The translations under genes and the position numbers were made by a program. The notes under the pieces are model-generated. The model worked only from the letters and a program-made list of their open reading frames with translations, was not told the origin of the DNA and ran no database searches. This document shows, piece by piece, positions 1-8,575 of a stretch of 27,208 nucleotides of DNA. The stretch is from a virus. The DNA lies in IMG/VR virus record IMGVR_UViG_3300042090_003237, positions 1 to 27,208 of that record, one strand, 5' to 3'. Each line of letters starts with the position of its first letter. Positions within the stretch are counted from its first letter, which is position 1.

Positions 1-1302
1 ATGTCAAACACTCGCCAGACCACCAACACCAGCCGGGCCCTCTGCGTCATCATGGGCGGCGGCCAGGGCAAGCGCCTGTTTCCGCTCACGAAGGACCGCG
101 CCAAGCCCGCCGTGCCGCTCGCCGGCAAATACCGCCTGGTGGACATCCCGATCTCGAACTGCATCAACTCCGGCTACCGGCGCATTTACATTTTGACGCA
201 GTTCAATTCCACCTCGCTGAACGGCCACATCTCGCGCTCCTACAAGTTTGACGGATTCACCCCCGGCTTCGTGGAAGTCCTCGCGGCGCAGCAGACGCTC
301 AACAACAACTCGTGGTATGAAGGCACGGCCGACGCGGTGCGCAAAAACCTCGTCCACTTTTTGAACCATGATTTCGACCAGCTCGTCATTCTGAGCGGCG
401 ACCAGTTGTATCGGATGAATTTCCAGTCGGTGGTTTCGCAGCACATCGTGACCGGCGCGGACATCACCATCGCCACCATGCCCGTCGGCCGCAGCGAGGC
501 GATGGCGCTCGGCATCATGCAGATTGACGACACCAACCGCATCACGCGCTTCGTGGAAAAGCCGAAGGAGGACGCCACGCTGGACACGCTCAAGCTGCCG
601 GCGGCGATGCAGGCGAACCTCGGCATCAAGGACGGCGAGCATTACCTCGCCTCGATGGGCATCTACGTTTTCAGCCGCCGGGTCATCTGCGAGCTGCTGG
701 ACAACCCGCTCTCCGACTTCGGCAAGCACATCATCCCGCACGCCATCCAGTCGCGCCGCGTTTTCTCCTACGTTTATCAGGGCTACTGGGAGGACATCGG
801 CACCATCCGTTCTTTTTTCGAGGCGAACCTGGATCTGGTTTCCGAGCTGCCGCGCTTCAACTTCTTCGACATGACCGCGCCGATTTTCCACGCGCCGCGC
901 AACCTGCCCGGTTCCAAAATCAACGGCGCGCAGATTGACCATGCGCTCGTCGCCGACGGTTGCATCATCAACCGCGCGACCATCAACCGCACCATCGTCG
1001 GCCTGCGCACCATCATCGGCTCGGGCACGGAGCTGAACCGGGTCATCATCCTGGGCAGCGACTATTATGAATCCATCGAGTCGGTGAAGCACCACGAACA
1101 AAAGGGCTGGCCGCGCGTCGGCATCGGCGAGAACTGCAAGATCGAGAACGCCATCATTGACAAGAATGCGCGCATCGGCAACAACGTGACCATCTCGCCC
1201 GCCGGCAAGCCGGAAAACCACGACGACAAGCTTTACTACGTCCGCGACGGCATCGTGATCATCCCGAAGGACGCGGTGATTCCGCACGGCACGGTGATTT
1301 GA
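1..1302 (+). CDS. glgC: Glucose-1-phosphate adenylyltransferase (ADP-glucose pyrophosphorylase)
   Basis: This enzyme makes ADP-glucose from glucose-1-phosphate and ATP in the cytoplasm, the committed step of bacterial glycogen synthesis. The 433-aa protein is full length for the family. It shows the nucleotide-binding loop GGGQGKRL (residues 19-26) followed by the RAKPAVPLAGKYRLVDIPIS segment, GTADAVRKN (108-116), GDQLYRMN (133-140), the sugar-phosphate motif FVEKP (184-188) and YWEDIGT (262-268). The C-terminal third has the hydrophobic repeat pattern of a left-handed beta-helix, which carries allosteric control in this family. The ATG is the first base of the window, so its ribosome binding site and any upstream start cannot be seen. 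It is the only gene here that is clearly host housekeeping, and it runs opposite to the phage operon. Confidence 0.97.
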   Translation: MSNTRQTTNTSRALCVIMGGGQGKRLFPLTKDRAKPAVPLAGKYRLVDIPISNCINSGYRRIYILTQFNSTSLNGHISRSYKFDGFTPGFVEVLAAQQTLNNNSWYEGTADAVRKNLVHFLNHDFDQLVILSGDQLYRMNFQSVVSQHIVTGADITIATMPVGRSEAMALGIMQIDDTNRITRFVEKPKEDATLDTLKLPAAMQANLGIKDGEHYLASMGIYVFSRRVICELLDNPLSDFGKHIIPHAIQSRRVFSYVYQGYWEDIGTIRSFFEANLDLVSELPRFNFFDMTAPIFHAPRNLPGSKINGAQIDHALVADGCIINRATINRTIVGLRTIIGSGTELNRVIILGSDYYESIESVKHHEQKGWPRVGIGENCKIENAIIDKNARIGNNVTISPAGKPENHDDKLYYVRDGIVIIPKDAVIPHGTVI

Positions 1303-1327
1303 ACCGGCGGCCGGCCGGAGAGTTTGC

Positions 1328-1351
1328 GCCGCCTTTGCGAAACGGCTTTTT
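1328..1351 (+). terminator. Possible intrinsic terminator of glgC
   Basis: About 25 bases after the glgC stop, GCCG (1328-1331) can pair with CGGC (1343-1346). Inside it TTT/AAA closes on a GCG loop, leaving a two-base bulge, and five T residues follow (1347-1351). The stem is short and bulged, so this is a modest candidate, but its position and T tract fit. Confidence 0.4.
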
Positions 1352-1452
1352 GACGAAAAATGACGAGCAAAATGATGCAGCAAAACAAATTGGCAACAAA
1401 ACGCCGGCCAACCCTGAAAATAGATAGGCTCCAAAAGCTGAGGCCGATTATC

Positions 1453-1465
1453 TGTTAGGCCGCAC
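1453..1465 (+). repeat. 13-bp inverted repeat, left copy (TGTTAGGCCGCAC)
   Basis: This sequence is the exact reverse complement of 1809-1821, and the pair brackets the 121-aa ORF. It contains GTTAGGC, which fits the integron core-site consensus GTTRRRY, and it begins with TG like many transposon ends. The start codon of the enclosed ORF lies only 7 bases inside it. I see no clean target-site duplication outside the two repeats. Confidence 0.6.
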
Positions 1466-1472
1466 GACGCCT

Positions 1473-1838
1473 ATGTTTACAAATGACGCATTCATGGATA
1501 GAGCTATCAGAGCTTTTTTAGCTCCGGTCATTTGGAGTGCCATTGCTTACTTTGCTGCCAGCTTCATTTCACGGCTTGCTTCATCAGAGGCACGCGGGAT
1601 TTATTTTCGCAGACTCATTCTCATGCTCGTAGCAGCTTTCATTATTGCGGGGCTTTATCCGGCGTTGGGAGCTGCATTCATCGGGAATGGAGCCGACCCA
1701 CGCAATGAGGAGCGCCACGCCCTTTGGATGGCAAAGCAGTTGGGCACAAGTTATGGCATTCATGCGATTTGGGCTTGGTTGTTGATAGCTTTGATTGATT
1801 GGCCAAAGGTGCGGCCTAACACCTATCAAGCCCGATAG
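1473..1838 (+). CDS. Small integral membrane protein of unknown function (cassette-like ORF)
   Basis: I do not recognise this 121-aa protein. It has about three hydrophobic segments (roughly residues 13-35, 46-70 and 95-108), with a charged stretch around residues 71-90 between the last two, so it probably sits in the inner membrane. Its DNA is visibly AT-richer than glgC and the phage, and it lies on the strand opposite the phage. It is boxed by the 13-bp inverted repeats at 1453 and 1809. The second repeat falls inside the last codons, so the C-terminus is encoded by repeat-derived sequence. There is no convincing Shine-Dalgarno; residue 8 (Met) is an alternative start. The compact layout resembles an integron gene cassette or a very small mobile unit carrying one gene. 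Confidence 0.6.
   Translation: MFTNDAFMDRAIRAFLAPVIWSAIAYFAASFISRLASSEARGIYFRRLILMLVAAFIIAGLYPALGAAFIGNGADPRNEERHALWMAKQLGTSYGIHAIWAWLLIALIDWPKVRPNTYQAR
1809..1821 (-). repeat. 13-bp inverted repeat, right copy
   Basis: GTGCGGCCTAACA is the perfect reverse complement of the copy at 1453-1465. It contains GCCTAAC, matching the inverse integron core RYYYAAC. It overlaps the 3' end of the 121-aa reading frame. Confidence 0.6.
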
Positions 1839-1928
1839 GTCAATAGATAAAAAGCATTCAAGCCGGAAAAGGTTTTCTTTCCGTTTTTACGTCCAACTAA
1901 CGAAGCTCTCCGGCTTAATTTCAATTGG
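1814..1928 (+). other. attC-like palindromic region (candidate integron recombination site)
   Basis: The region opens with GCCTAAC, then has a perfect 7-bp hairpin (ACCTATC at 1821-1827 with GATAGGT at 1834-1840). It continues with a longer-range inverted repeat, TTCAAGCCGGA (1857-1867) against TCCGGCTTAA (1909-1918). The pattern R''-TCAAGCCGG...CCGGCTTAA-R' is how many attC sites look. However, the closing GTTRRRY core is missing: only ATTGGC is present near 1924-1929. It could therefore be a decayed attC or an unrelated stem-loop cluster. Confidence 0.3.
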
Positions 1929-2006
1929 CAGCTCGGACCATGGGACGTCCGGCTAAACACCTATACGGACTCGGTCGAGCGGGCCGGCGTAACCGCGAGA
2001 AAAGAT

Positions 2007-2072
2007 TGTAAAGGGTCTAAAAACGGCCTGAAAAGGGTAGTTCTGGACCCGCGCCGAAAGCACGAAAAGGGT
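2007..2072 (+). repeat. Three short direct repeats near the phage late end
   Basis: TGTAAAGGGT (2007-2016), TGAAAAGGGT (2029-2038) and CGAAAAGGGT (2063-2072) are direct repeats with spacings of 22 and 34 bases. They lie just beyond the last phage gene, on the side where a Mu-like phage would have its right end. Transposable phages carry several roughly 22-bp transposase sites there, so these may be such sites, with the TG at 2007 as a possible terminal dinucleotide. The last copy doubles as the T tract of the terminator candidate at 2075-2102. Confidence 0.35.
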
Positions 2073-2074
2073 TA

Positions 2075-2102
2075 CTGCAATCCGCCAGCAGATCCACTGC
2101 AG
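2075..2102 (-). terminator. Possible terminator of the phage late operon
   Basis: Read on the minus strand, CTGCA pairs with TGCAG and encloses an ATCTG/CGGAT stem (one G-U pair) with a CTGG loop. TAACCCTTTTC follows. The structure lies 16 bases past the last phage stop codon. The bulge and short T run make it a weak candidate. Confidence 0.3.
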
Positions 2103-2118
2103 CCGGCCGGCAGCGCCG

Positions 2119-3012
2119 CTACCAGTTCGTAATCGCCAGCCGGCCCCAAGCATTCGTCCCCCAGCAATAATATAGGTAGTTTGAGTCCCCGCAAATCTGC
2201 CCACCTCCGACGCCGAAACTCGATGCATTATTCGACGAAATAGTGATGAACGGGATCGTCAGCGGAATGACCGGAGCGAGGCTGGCAAACGCCGGCCCAA
2301 ATTGCGACTGGATCGAGCCGGATGTCAGCACGACATTGGTGTCACCCGTGGGGTCGGTTCCAATGCTGAACGACACGTTCGTCTGGTTGAAATTAGTCAG
2401 GATCGTGGCGCTGAAATAGCCGGGCAAATTCGTGTCTCCGGAAGTGAAGGAAATATTGGAAACAAGGTTGGTTGTGCCGTCGTAATCCAGCGAGCCGGAA
2501 AGGGTGAATCGCCGGCCGCGTCCGGCGGTCCATGGAGAAGTAAAAACTGTCGCGCCACCGACCTGAACAATCACGGAATTCGACGCCGAAGAAGAGTTGT
2601 TCCAGCCGGCCGTCTGAAACGAGACACGGCCGCCGTTCAATGGCCAGAAATTATTCAACGTGACGGAGCTGATTGCGGACGGCGGGAGCGGCGTAGGAGA
2701 AAACCCTGGAGCCGGAAGCGGAGCCGAACCGGAGCTAATCCAGGAGCTGTAAAGATCCAAAGTTGTTCCTTGATAAATTGGCGACCCACCTAGTCCAGTA
2801 TTATAAAGCGCAAAAAATGAACCCGAAACAGCCAAAGTTACATACCATGTAGGGTCACCAACGTGATGTGAATAATTCCCGCTGACATCGTTCGTGTATT
2901 CGCCGAGCGCGGCCGTGTCGCCGCAATTGGTCAGCCAGAAGGGTGACGTTGGCAGCGTTTGCGCCGCGGCCGTTAGAGTGATCAACGAGAGCAGGGACAG
3001 AAATGTTTTCAT
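2119..3012 (-). CDS. Exported fibre-like protein ending the tail operon
   Basis: This 297-aa protein begins with a signal peptide-like stretch (MKTFLSLLSLITLTAAAQTLP, cleavage probably around residues 17-20). A Ser/Thr/Asn/Gly-rich beta-type body follows. Its last residues, SNYLYYCWGTNAWGRLAITNW-like in pattern (aromatic-rich, ending at residue 297), resemble the C-termini of phage tail fibre or tip proteins. The ATG overlaps the stop of the J-like gene by one base (TAATG), so it is translationally coupled to it. The last gene of a tail operon is where a receptor-binding or fibre protein is expected. A Sec signal on such a protein is odd: it may be a surface protein of the lysogen, or the hydrophobic N-terminus may dock it to the tail. 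No enzyme motif is visible. Confidence 0.75.
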   Translation of the reverse strand: MKTFLSLLSLITLTAAAQTLPTSPFWLTNCGDTAALGEYTNDVSGNYSHHVGDPTWYVTLAVSGSFFALYNTGLGGSPIYQGTTLDLYSSWISSGSAPLPAPGFSPTPLPPSAISSVTLNNFWPLNGGRVSFQTAGWNNSSSASNSVIVQVGGATVFTSPWTAGRGRRFTLSGSLDYDGTTNLVSNISFTSGDTNLPGYFSATILTNFNQTNVSFSIGTDPTGDTNVVLTSGSIQSQFGPAFASLAPVIPLTIPFITISSNNASSFGVGGGQICGDSNYLYYCWGTNAWGRLAITNW

Positions 3013-5819
3013 TAGTTGACGAGGTCAAATACGACGCTTAAAGGGTTTGAGATGCCGCCCAGGTTCAGATAGCCAGGTGCGGTGGTCAGCACGCAAAACT
3101 GCAGCGTCCAGCTCGACTGGATGACGGCCGGCGATCCCAGTTCAAACAACCCGTGGAAGGGTTGCAGATCGTCGGCATACGTCAGGCCCGCCGGCGGCAT
3201 GGACGGGTTCGACAAAACGCCAGACTGCAGCACGAGGCCGTTCGTGAAGAACTGGCACCACGATCCAGGCGAAGAACATTTGATGGTGATCGGCCCGAAT
3301 GGAATCGGAACCTTAGGCGATTGCGTCACTGTGTAAATTCCGCCGCCGTAAGTCACAGTCACAGGGATTTCATTGCCGTTGCAGTCCAGGAACGTGGGGA
3401 AGGCGCACGTCGTCGCGGCCGTGATGGGTGCGGTGACGGTGGCCGTGATCTGGATGGACGTGCTCAAATTGTTTGAATCGCGCGCCGTCAGCGTGATCAC
3501 CCATGTGCCGGTTGAATCGAACGATATATAAGAGTTGAACGCATACGTTCCGCGTGGGCTGAACTGCTGGTTGATGACGGGCCTCGGCACCAAGTCGGTT
3601 GATTTCTGCAACGTCATCTCAAATTCAACCAGGTTCTGGTCCGGATCGGTCCAGACGCCGGCGACGTTCAACCGATTGGGAAATGTCAGTGCATAAACGG
3701 CCGGTGCGAACGACGCCGGCGCGCTCAATGCCAGGGATGGCGCGGAGATTGAGTTAAGCGGGAACCGGAACTGTTCGCTGGTGGCGCTGCTCAATGGCAG
3801 CGACGCCACAAATGTATAAGGACAAAGCCTGAACTGTGCATAAGCCGGCGTCAATCCAAGCAGCCGGTTGGCGCGGATCGTCTCGAAAAGGTTGTGATTG
3901 AAAAATGCCAGCAGATTTGCGGGGATCAACCACACCTCCGCCGTGGCGGTGGAAAAGGCAGCCGGCAATGTATTTTTCCGGCCGCGTAAAATCGTGAGGT
4001 CATATTGGCCTGCCCCCACCAGCGTCTGTGTGCTCACGCTGCAAATCTCCATGATTTGGTAGCCGCCAGATTCATCCACCTCGCCCGTGTCCGGGCCGCT
4101 GCTAACGGTCTGCAAGATGAATGCCAACATCGTATCATTGACCGCATCCTTGGCGGTATATTCCTGGGTAAAATAATCCGCGTCCGCCTGCGTGGTGTCC
4201 ACCGTCAGGTGGAGCGTTGCATCGGTGGCGGCCAGATTCGAGCGCAACGTGGCCTTGGCGGCAAAGCTGCCGAATGTGCCTAGAAGTGAAAACGTGCCGG
4301 CCGGATCGGTGTCAAAATAAAGCGCAGCACCGGCAATCAGATTGCTTGGGCGGGCGGCAAGCACAATGATCTCACCGCGCTCACCGCTCAAGACGGTGGG
4401 CACCTCCAAAAAGCGGAAGCTGGTGATTGGCGGCACGGCGGAGTTTCCAACCAGCACCGGAGTGGCCGAATTGTTCCAGGGAACTGCCGCGAGTGTGTTG
4501 TCGGCGAACACATTCAAGGTGACCGGGCCCGTTTGGGCCATCTTCGTCTGCGTCACGCGGAAAAACTGGAGCAGCGAATTCATGCCCGGTTCCAGATCCA
4601 CGTCCACCAAAACATAATCACCAGGTCGGATATTGCGCCCAATCTCCCGACGCACCTCGAGCTCACCCGACATTTGTGCATGGCCGATCACCCGCAATGT
4701 TTCGCGCGCGTGAATCAATGCCTGGGCGTCGCGGGTGATCCACGGCCGGTCAAGCGTCTGTGGTCGGATTTCTCCAAGCACAAAAAACCCGCGCGGATCC
4801 ACCGCCGGCGGGGAAGAAGTCTGCTGGTAGTTCAACTGGCGTGACTGGAAATTAACGACGGCGCAATTAAATGTCTCCTGCCATGAATTGGCGGTGAATT
4901 TTGGAATTTTGGTGAATGAATCCGCCGTCAGTGTCACATAGCTGCCAATCGTAGGAACCACTCCGTGTTGATAGACGCCGACCTCGATTTTTTTTGAGAC
5001 CGGATTGAACCGCACATAGCCGTCAATCATCTGCATCAGGCTGTCGAACAGGTCGCCGATCGTCTCCAGGGTGTCAATCAAAACGCTCGCCCCATATTTG
5101 TCCTGGTTTGTCTGCAGCCAGTCGGCGACTGCGATGAAACTTGTGGCATCAATCAAGCTGACATCCTGCCCCAGGCAATTTTCGTTTGTAATCCATTCTG
5201 CGGCGACGGCCATCAGGTTAGCCTGTCCGTCGGTGATGCCGGCAGCCGCATCTGTGATAACCGCCTGATTTGGCTTGCGACGAATAACAATTTCAATATT
5301 CGGTCCGGATTGGATCTCCTGGCCGAGCAAAAAATCCTTCAGGATGACGCCGACCATGTCTTCATAGTCGGGATGCTGGTCGCCGTTGCCAAAATTGCCG
5401 GCAATGCCGCCATCATTGCCGGTGGACTTGAGAAAATTATCCACGACCTGTGCCGTCGTGCCCCAGAGCAGGGTCATCAATCCATAAACTGTGCCATCAC
5501 TGGCGGTCAGGGTAAAATCATCCGTGGCCTCCGTCGTCCGGGTGAAGGTGAATTCAGTCCAGCCTTCCAGCCCGGAGCCGGGCGCATTGGCGTTCGAGGC
5601 GACATGATTTGAAGTGCAGATCCATGTCTGTGCATCAAAGACGTAGAGCTGGCCGCCTATAATGGCCAGTCCAACGGCCCAGGCGATGCCTTTGGGCCAC
5701 ACCTCTTCGCCATTGAGCAGGATGGACACCAGATCTTCCCCCGGCCCGATGCACAACATTCCCACCAGCGTTCCATAATAATTGTAGGTTTGCCCGGCGC
5801 CGCCGCCCTTTTTGCTCAT
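3012..5819 (-). CDS. Phage tail tip / host-specificity protein (lambda J / GTA gp15 type)
   Basis: This 935-aa protein forms the central hub of the tail tip, which contacts the receptor and opens the way for DNA. Its N-terminus has the Gly-rich TYNYYGTLVGMLCIGPGED start and an ILLNGEEVW motif (about 34-42), typical of J-like tip proteins. A middle region with baseplate-hub character runs to about residue 450 (RPGDYVLVDVD at about 405). Beta-sandwich-like repeats follow, including an Ig/PKD-like segment near 735-800. It follows the NlpC/P60 and 63-aa genes, the usual order. The ATG lies one base after the previous TAA (TAACATG), with an A-rich stretch GGGAAAAAATAAC just upstream serving both genes. 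Confidence 0.85.
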   Translation of the reverse strand: MSKKGGGAGQTYNYYGTLVGMLCIGPGEDLVSILLNGEEVWPKGIAWAVGLAIIGGQLYVFDAQTWICTSNHVASNANAPGSGLEGWTEFTFTRTTEATDDFTLTASDGTVYGLMTLLWGTTAQVVDNFLKSTGNDGGIAGNFGNGDQHPDYEDMVGVILKDFLLGQEIQSGPNIEIVIRRKPNQAVITDAAAGITDGQANLMAVAAEWITNENCLGQDVSLIDATSFIAVADWLQTNQDKYGASVLIDTLETIGDLFDSLMQMIDGYVRFNPVSKKIEVGVYQHGVVPTIGSYVTLTADSFTKIPKFTANSWQETFNCAVVNFQSRQLNYQQTSSPPAVDPRGFFVLGEIRPQTLDRPWITRDAQALIHARETLRVIGHAQMSGELEVRREIGRNIRPGDYVLVDVDLEPGMNSLLQFFRVTQTKMAQTGPVTLNVFADNTLAAVPWNNSATPVLVGNSAVPPITSFRFLEVPTVLSGERGEIIVLAARPSNLIAGAALYFDTDPAGTFSLLGTFGSFAAKATLRSNLAATDATLHLTVDTTQADADYFTQEYTAKDAVNDTMLAFILQTVSSGPDTGEVDESGGYQIMEICSVSTQTLVGAGQYDLTILRGRKNTLPAAFSTATAEVWLIPANLLAFFNHNLFETIRANRLLGLTPAYAQFRLCPYTFVASLPLSSATSEQFRFPLNSISAPSLALSAPASFAPAVYALTFPNRLNVAGVWTDPDQNLVEFEMTLQKSTDLVPRPVINQQFSPRGTYAFNSYISFDSTGTWVITLTARDSNNLSTSIQITATVTAPITAATTCAFPTFLDCNGNEIPVTVTYGGGIYTVTQSPKVPIPFGPITIKCSSPGSWCQFFTNGLVLQSGVLSNPSMPPAGLTYADDLQPFHGLFELGSPAVIQSSWTLQFCVLTTAPGYLNLGGISNPLSVVFDLVN

Positions 5820-5820
5820 G

Positions 5821-6012
5821 TTATTTTTTCCCAGTCCTTTGCGGCGCGGGCGCGCTGCGCAAGTTGTAGATTGGTCCCACCCATTTGATCACAAGCTTGC
5901 GCGTGCCGGCCACATACGCCCCTGGCAGCGCCTGCTGCTGGTTGGCCGTCATCTGGTCCTGCACGCCGAATGGCTGGGCCTGCGGCGGCTGGCTGCTGGA
6001 ATTGCCTATCAT
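5821..6012 (-). CDS. Small tail-tip-associated protein
   Basis: This 63-aa protein is Gln/Pro/Ser-rich in its first half and has a short GTRKLVIKWVGPIY segment (about 36-49). It resembles the short strand found near the N-terminus of tail tip proteins in some siphophages, so it may be a split-off N-terminal part of the J-like hub encoded next. The start overlaps the peptidase stop by ATGA, and its stop is one base from the J start. It is small, but the tight packing on both sides makes it a confident gene. Confidence 0.7.
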   Translation of the reverse strand: MIGNSSSQPPQAQPFGVQDQMTANQQQALPGAYVAGTRKLVIKWVGPIYNLRSAPAPQRTGKK

Positions 6013-6551
6013 GATGCCACCTCCACTGGTCGCCAGATCCGCTCGATGCGCTTGAGATAAGTGGCGTCGCGCAGATTGTTATACTGCACCCCTTTTGAAT
6101 CGCGCATACAATGGATGAAGGCACCGCTGCCGGAGAGCACAATCCCTGCGTGGTGAAGGCACCCCATATATTTGAATCCGACCAGGTCGCCGGGCGCCGC
6201 TGTGGAATCCAACACCTCCTCAAACCGGCCGGCGGCCACCTCGTCCGCCATGAAGGGAGTGATCAGCGAATCTTCATGCGCATGGCTCCAGTCCATCGGC
6301 CCTTCAGGAATCTTGAAGTCTGGCGGCCAGACACCGGTGGCGATGTAGATTGAACCCACCAGCATCTGGCAGGAAACGCCGGCGCCCTTGATACAGCCGT
6401 TGGGCATGAAGGGTGTTTCCTTCCATGAGTCGGCTTCGGCGAGAAGCTGCTGGCGGCGAAGCTGCGATGTGAAGTATGCGTTCATATTAGGGATGCGTGG
6501 AAAGCCATGGCCGGCTGAAAAATTATCGAATTTTTGTTTTATTGATTTCAT
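6009..6551 (-). CDS. NlpC/P60-type cysteine peptidase of the tail tip
   Basis: A 180-aa protein likely to cut peptidoglycan peptides locally during DNA entry. The catalytic Cys lies in GVSCQMLV (C61), where the family usually has DC; the catalytic His is in HHAGIVL (H134), followed by FIHCM (H147) as third polar residue. GDLVGFKY (about 121-128) is the usual GDL strand before the His. Position between the DUF2163 protein and the J-like hub matches gene transfer agents and many siphophages (lambda K region). It overlaps both neighbours by ATGA. Asp replaced by Ser before the Cys is a common variation and does not argue against activity. Confidence 0.82.
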   Translation of the reverse strand: MKSIKQKFDNFSAGHGFPRIPNMNAYFTSQLRRQQLLAEADSWKETPFMPNGCIKGAGVSCQMLVGSIYIATGVWPPDFKIPEGPMDWSHAHEDSLITPFMADEVAAGRFEEVLDSTAAPGDLVGFKYMGCLHHAGIVLSGSGAFIHCMRDSKGVQYNNLRDATYLKRIERIWRPVEVAS

Positions 6552-8575
6552 TTCTTCCCGGTGCCGCTCGGCTGGGTGATGCGCAGCACGGTCGGATTGC
6601 CGATCGGCATGAATGGAAATCCGCCGAACTTGGCCTGGTAGTTGTTGAATTTGTTTTTGGCCGTCGCCGCCTGGCCATCATAGCCCGGAAATAAATTCAC
6701 CACGTCGCCGGCTGACGGCGCGGTCGTCAACGCCGTCGCCAGGAAGACGGACATCGAGCCGCCGGCCGGCGCAGTGTTGTCGCCGATCATCCGCACCTGC
6801 TGCTTGCCGCTGCCTGCCGTGATGATGAGATAACCGGCGGCGAACCAGTGAATGGGTGTGGCGTTGGCGAGCGCATTGGCCGGCGTTTGTTGCACGAGCG
6901 TGTTGACCACCAGCGTGGACGTGGATGCATCATAGCTGACCACGACCGCGTTCCATTGCCAGTCGGCCGGCGTGAGTCCGTTGGCGGTTTCAAAAAGAAC
7001 CCAGTTGTCGGTGCGCTGGTATTGTCGGCGTGGAATTTTCCGGTCCCAGATGTGCGAAAGGGTTTTGCAGTTCACCACCAAAAACGGCGGCTCCGGCTGG
7101 CATGTCCCGCATTCGCCATAAAAATAACAGCGCAGATTGGAGACTGTGTTCGCGCCGCCATTTATGTCGCCCTCGAAAATCTCCACCATCAGCGGCCACT
7201 CCAACTGGAGCGGGAAGAGCTGTGCGAGCGGGTTGCCGGGAAAGTTGCGCGACGTGATCGCGGTGGAATTGCGTTTCAAATCCGCCGTCTGGATGATGGT
7301 GTCGTATTCCATCGCCGCAGAGAGCCAGACATTCACGCCATCGGACAAGTTGCGTTCAAACCCGGTAAAATACCATGTTGTCACCCCACTCGGCGTGGTC
7401 TGGGTATATTTGAAAAACGTGCCTGTCATGGGCAGCGCGCCCATCGTGGTCCCGTAGATCTCGCCGGCGACGGCATTCGTCTCCCAGGGCGTCTCCTTGA
7501 ACGACACCTGCGCGGTCGCATATATCGGCGAATTGAAATTAACCGTCAGCTTCAACGCGTCGAACCGCGCGAGCACGAGCGACTCAATGCGGGTCTGACC
7601 GGCAGTAAATGCGGTGCCGGCCGCGCTATCCAGGTTCCAAATGTTGCCTGCCACGCTGTCCACTACCAGCGGGACACGGTGGACGCCGTCCGACAATAAA
7701 ATAAAAGCATTGGTCCCCAGCGCCGCGCCATTGTCCACCGTCATCACCATGCCGGCCGCGCCCAGGTTGGCGGTGAGACTGGCTTCAGTCAGGCACGCGC
7801 CCAGCCAGAAATTATTCTGCTCACCGCCCATGTCCGAGAAGAAACGCAGCAGGTTGAACGCATCGGAATTTTGGAGCGTAAAGAATTGCTGTGTCTTGCG
7901 GCGGCCGCGCTGCGCGTAATATGCCGCCGCAAGCGTGCGCAGGTTGCCGATCTGCCGGCGCTCCACGTCCTGCTCGCTGCTGCCCGAATGCGGCGTGGTG
8001 GACCAGTCCGGGATGAACGGGAAGAGCGGTCGCATTCCCCCGGCCGCATTCAACCCGTTCGGAGCGGCAAACGCCGCCGGTATGAGCGGATAATTTCCAT
8101 TGTCGGAGAAATCAAAATCCACCTGCACCTTGCCGGCATCAAGCATCACAGGATCCGGATCAGTGGAAAAAATCCCGACCATCAGCGGATACGCCGGCAA
8201 TACAAACGGCAGCGCAGCCGCCGGCTGGATTGAACTGAAGGTGCCGTCTGAATTAAACAGCGCGTAAAATGCGGCCGTCACCGGCGGCGTGATGCCAGGC
8301 TGAAAACCCGCTGGCCAGAAGGGACAGAGGACCGGCTGGACATTCAACGCCTGGATCGAGTTGCGCAGGTTGGTGACAGCGACAGGATTTTCCAGGACGG
8401 CGGTGAACTTGCAGCGAAGCCGCAGTGTGTCTGCAGTTGGGCGGCGCGTTTCCCGGCCGGACAGCCCGCGCTCATAGCTCGCCGGGATCGTGGCGTCCAC
8501 GGCAAAGCCAGCGTCCCAGTTTGGCTGGTCATCAATCAGGAGGGCCGGCGCGGCGTTGAAGACAACGGAAATCAT
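6548..8575 (-). CDS. Distal tail protein with DUF2163/phage_BR0599-like C-terminus
   Basis: This 675-aa protein sits directly after the tape measure, where distal tail or baseplate components are found. Residues from about 370 ([20 protein letters not shown]) to about 500 look like the DUF2163 N-terminal domain. The end (about 625-665: [17 protein letters not shown], then FGGFPFMP) matches the characteristic tail of the BR0599 domain, equivalent to gene transfer agent gp13. The first 330 residues look like a separate distal-tail-type domain, so the gene probably combines what are two genes (gp12 and gp13) elsewhere. It overlaps both neighbours by ATGA. It likely forms the ring between tail tube and hub. 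Confidence 0.75.
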   Translation of the reverse strand: MISVVFNAAPALLIDDQPNWDAGFAVDATIPASYERGLSGRETRRPTADTLRLRCKFTAVLENPVAVTNLRNSIQALNVQPVLCPFWPAGFQPGITPPVTAAFYALFNSDGTFSSIQPAAALPFVLPAYPLMVGIFSTDPDPVMLDAGKVQVDFDFSDNGNYPLIPAAFAAPNGLNAAGGMRPLFPFIPDWSTTPHSGSSEQDVERRQIGNLRTLAAAYYAQRGRRKTQQFFTLQNSDAFNLLRFFSDMGGEQNNFWLGACLTEASLTANLGAAGMVMTVDNGAALGTNAFILLSDGVHRVPLVVDSVAGNIWNLDSAAGTAFTAGQTRIESLVLARFDALKLTVNFNSPIYATAQVSFKETPWETNAVAGEIYGTTMGALPMTGTFFKYTQTTPSGVTTWYFTGFERNLSDGVNVWLSAAMEYDTIIQTADLKRNSTAITSRNFPGNPLAQLFPLQLEWPLMVEIFEGDINGGANTVSNLRCYFYGECGTCQPEPPFLVVNCKTLSHIWDRKIPRRQYQRTDNWVLFETANGLTPADWQWNAVVVSYDASTSTLVVNTLVQQTPANALANATPIHWFAAGYLIITAGSGKQQVRMIGDNTAPAGGSMSVFLATALTTAPSAGDVVNLFPGYDGQAATAKNKFNNYQAKFGGFPFMPIGNPTVLRITQPSGTGKK

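Noticed and set aside
4-1434. Long minus-strand open frame antisense to glgC (476 codons)
   Set aside because: It is the GC-rich mirror of a strongly supported glgC; its translation is Ala/Asp/Val/Arg-rich with no domain.
1953-2228. 91-codon minus-strand frame overlapping the end of the last tail gene
   Set aside because: It overlaps the 3' end of the fibre-like gene in another frame, and its composition is not protein-like beyond a Trp/Arg-rich stretch.
6848-7699. 283-codon plus-strand frame inside the DUF2163 gene, and similar plus-strand frames across the phage (8611-9435, 10507-11472, 19368-20339, 24519-25649)
   Set aside because: All are His/Arg/Ala-rich shadows of well-supported minus-strand genes and lack domains or starts.
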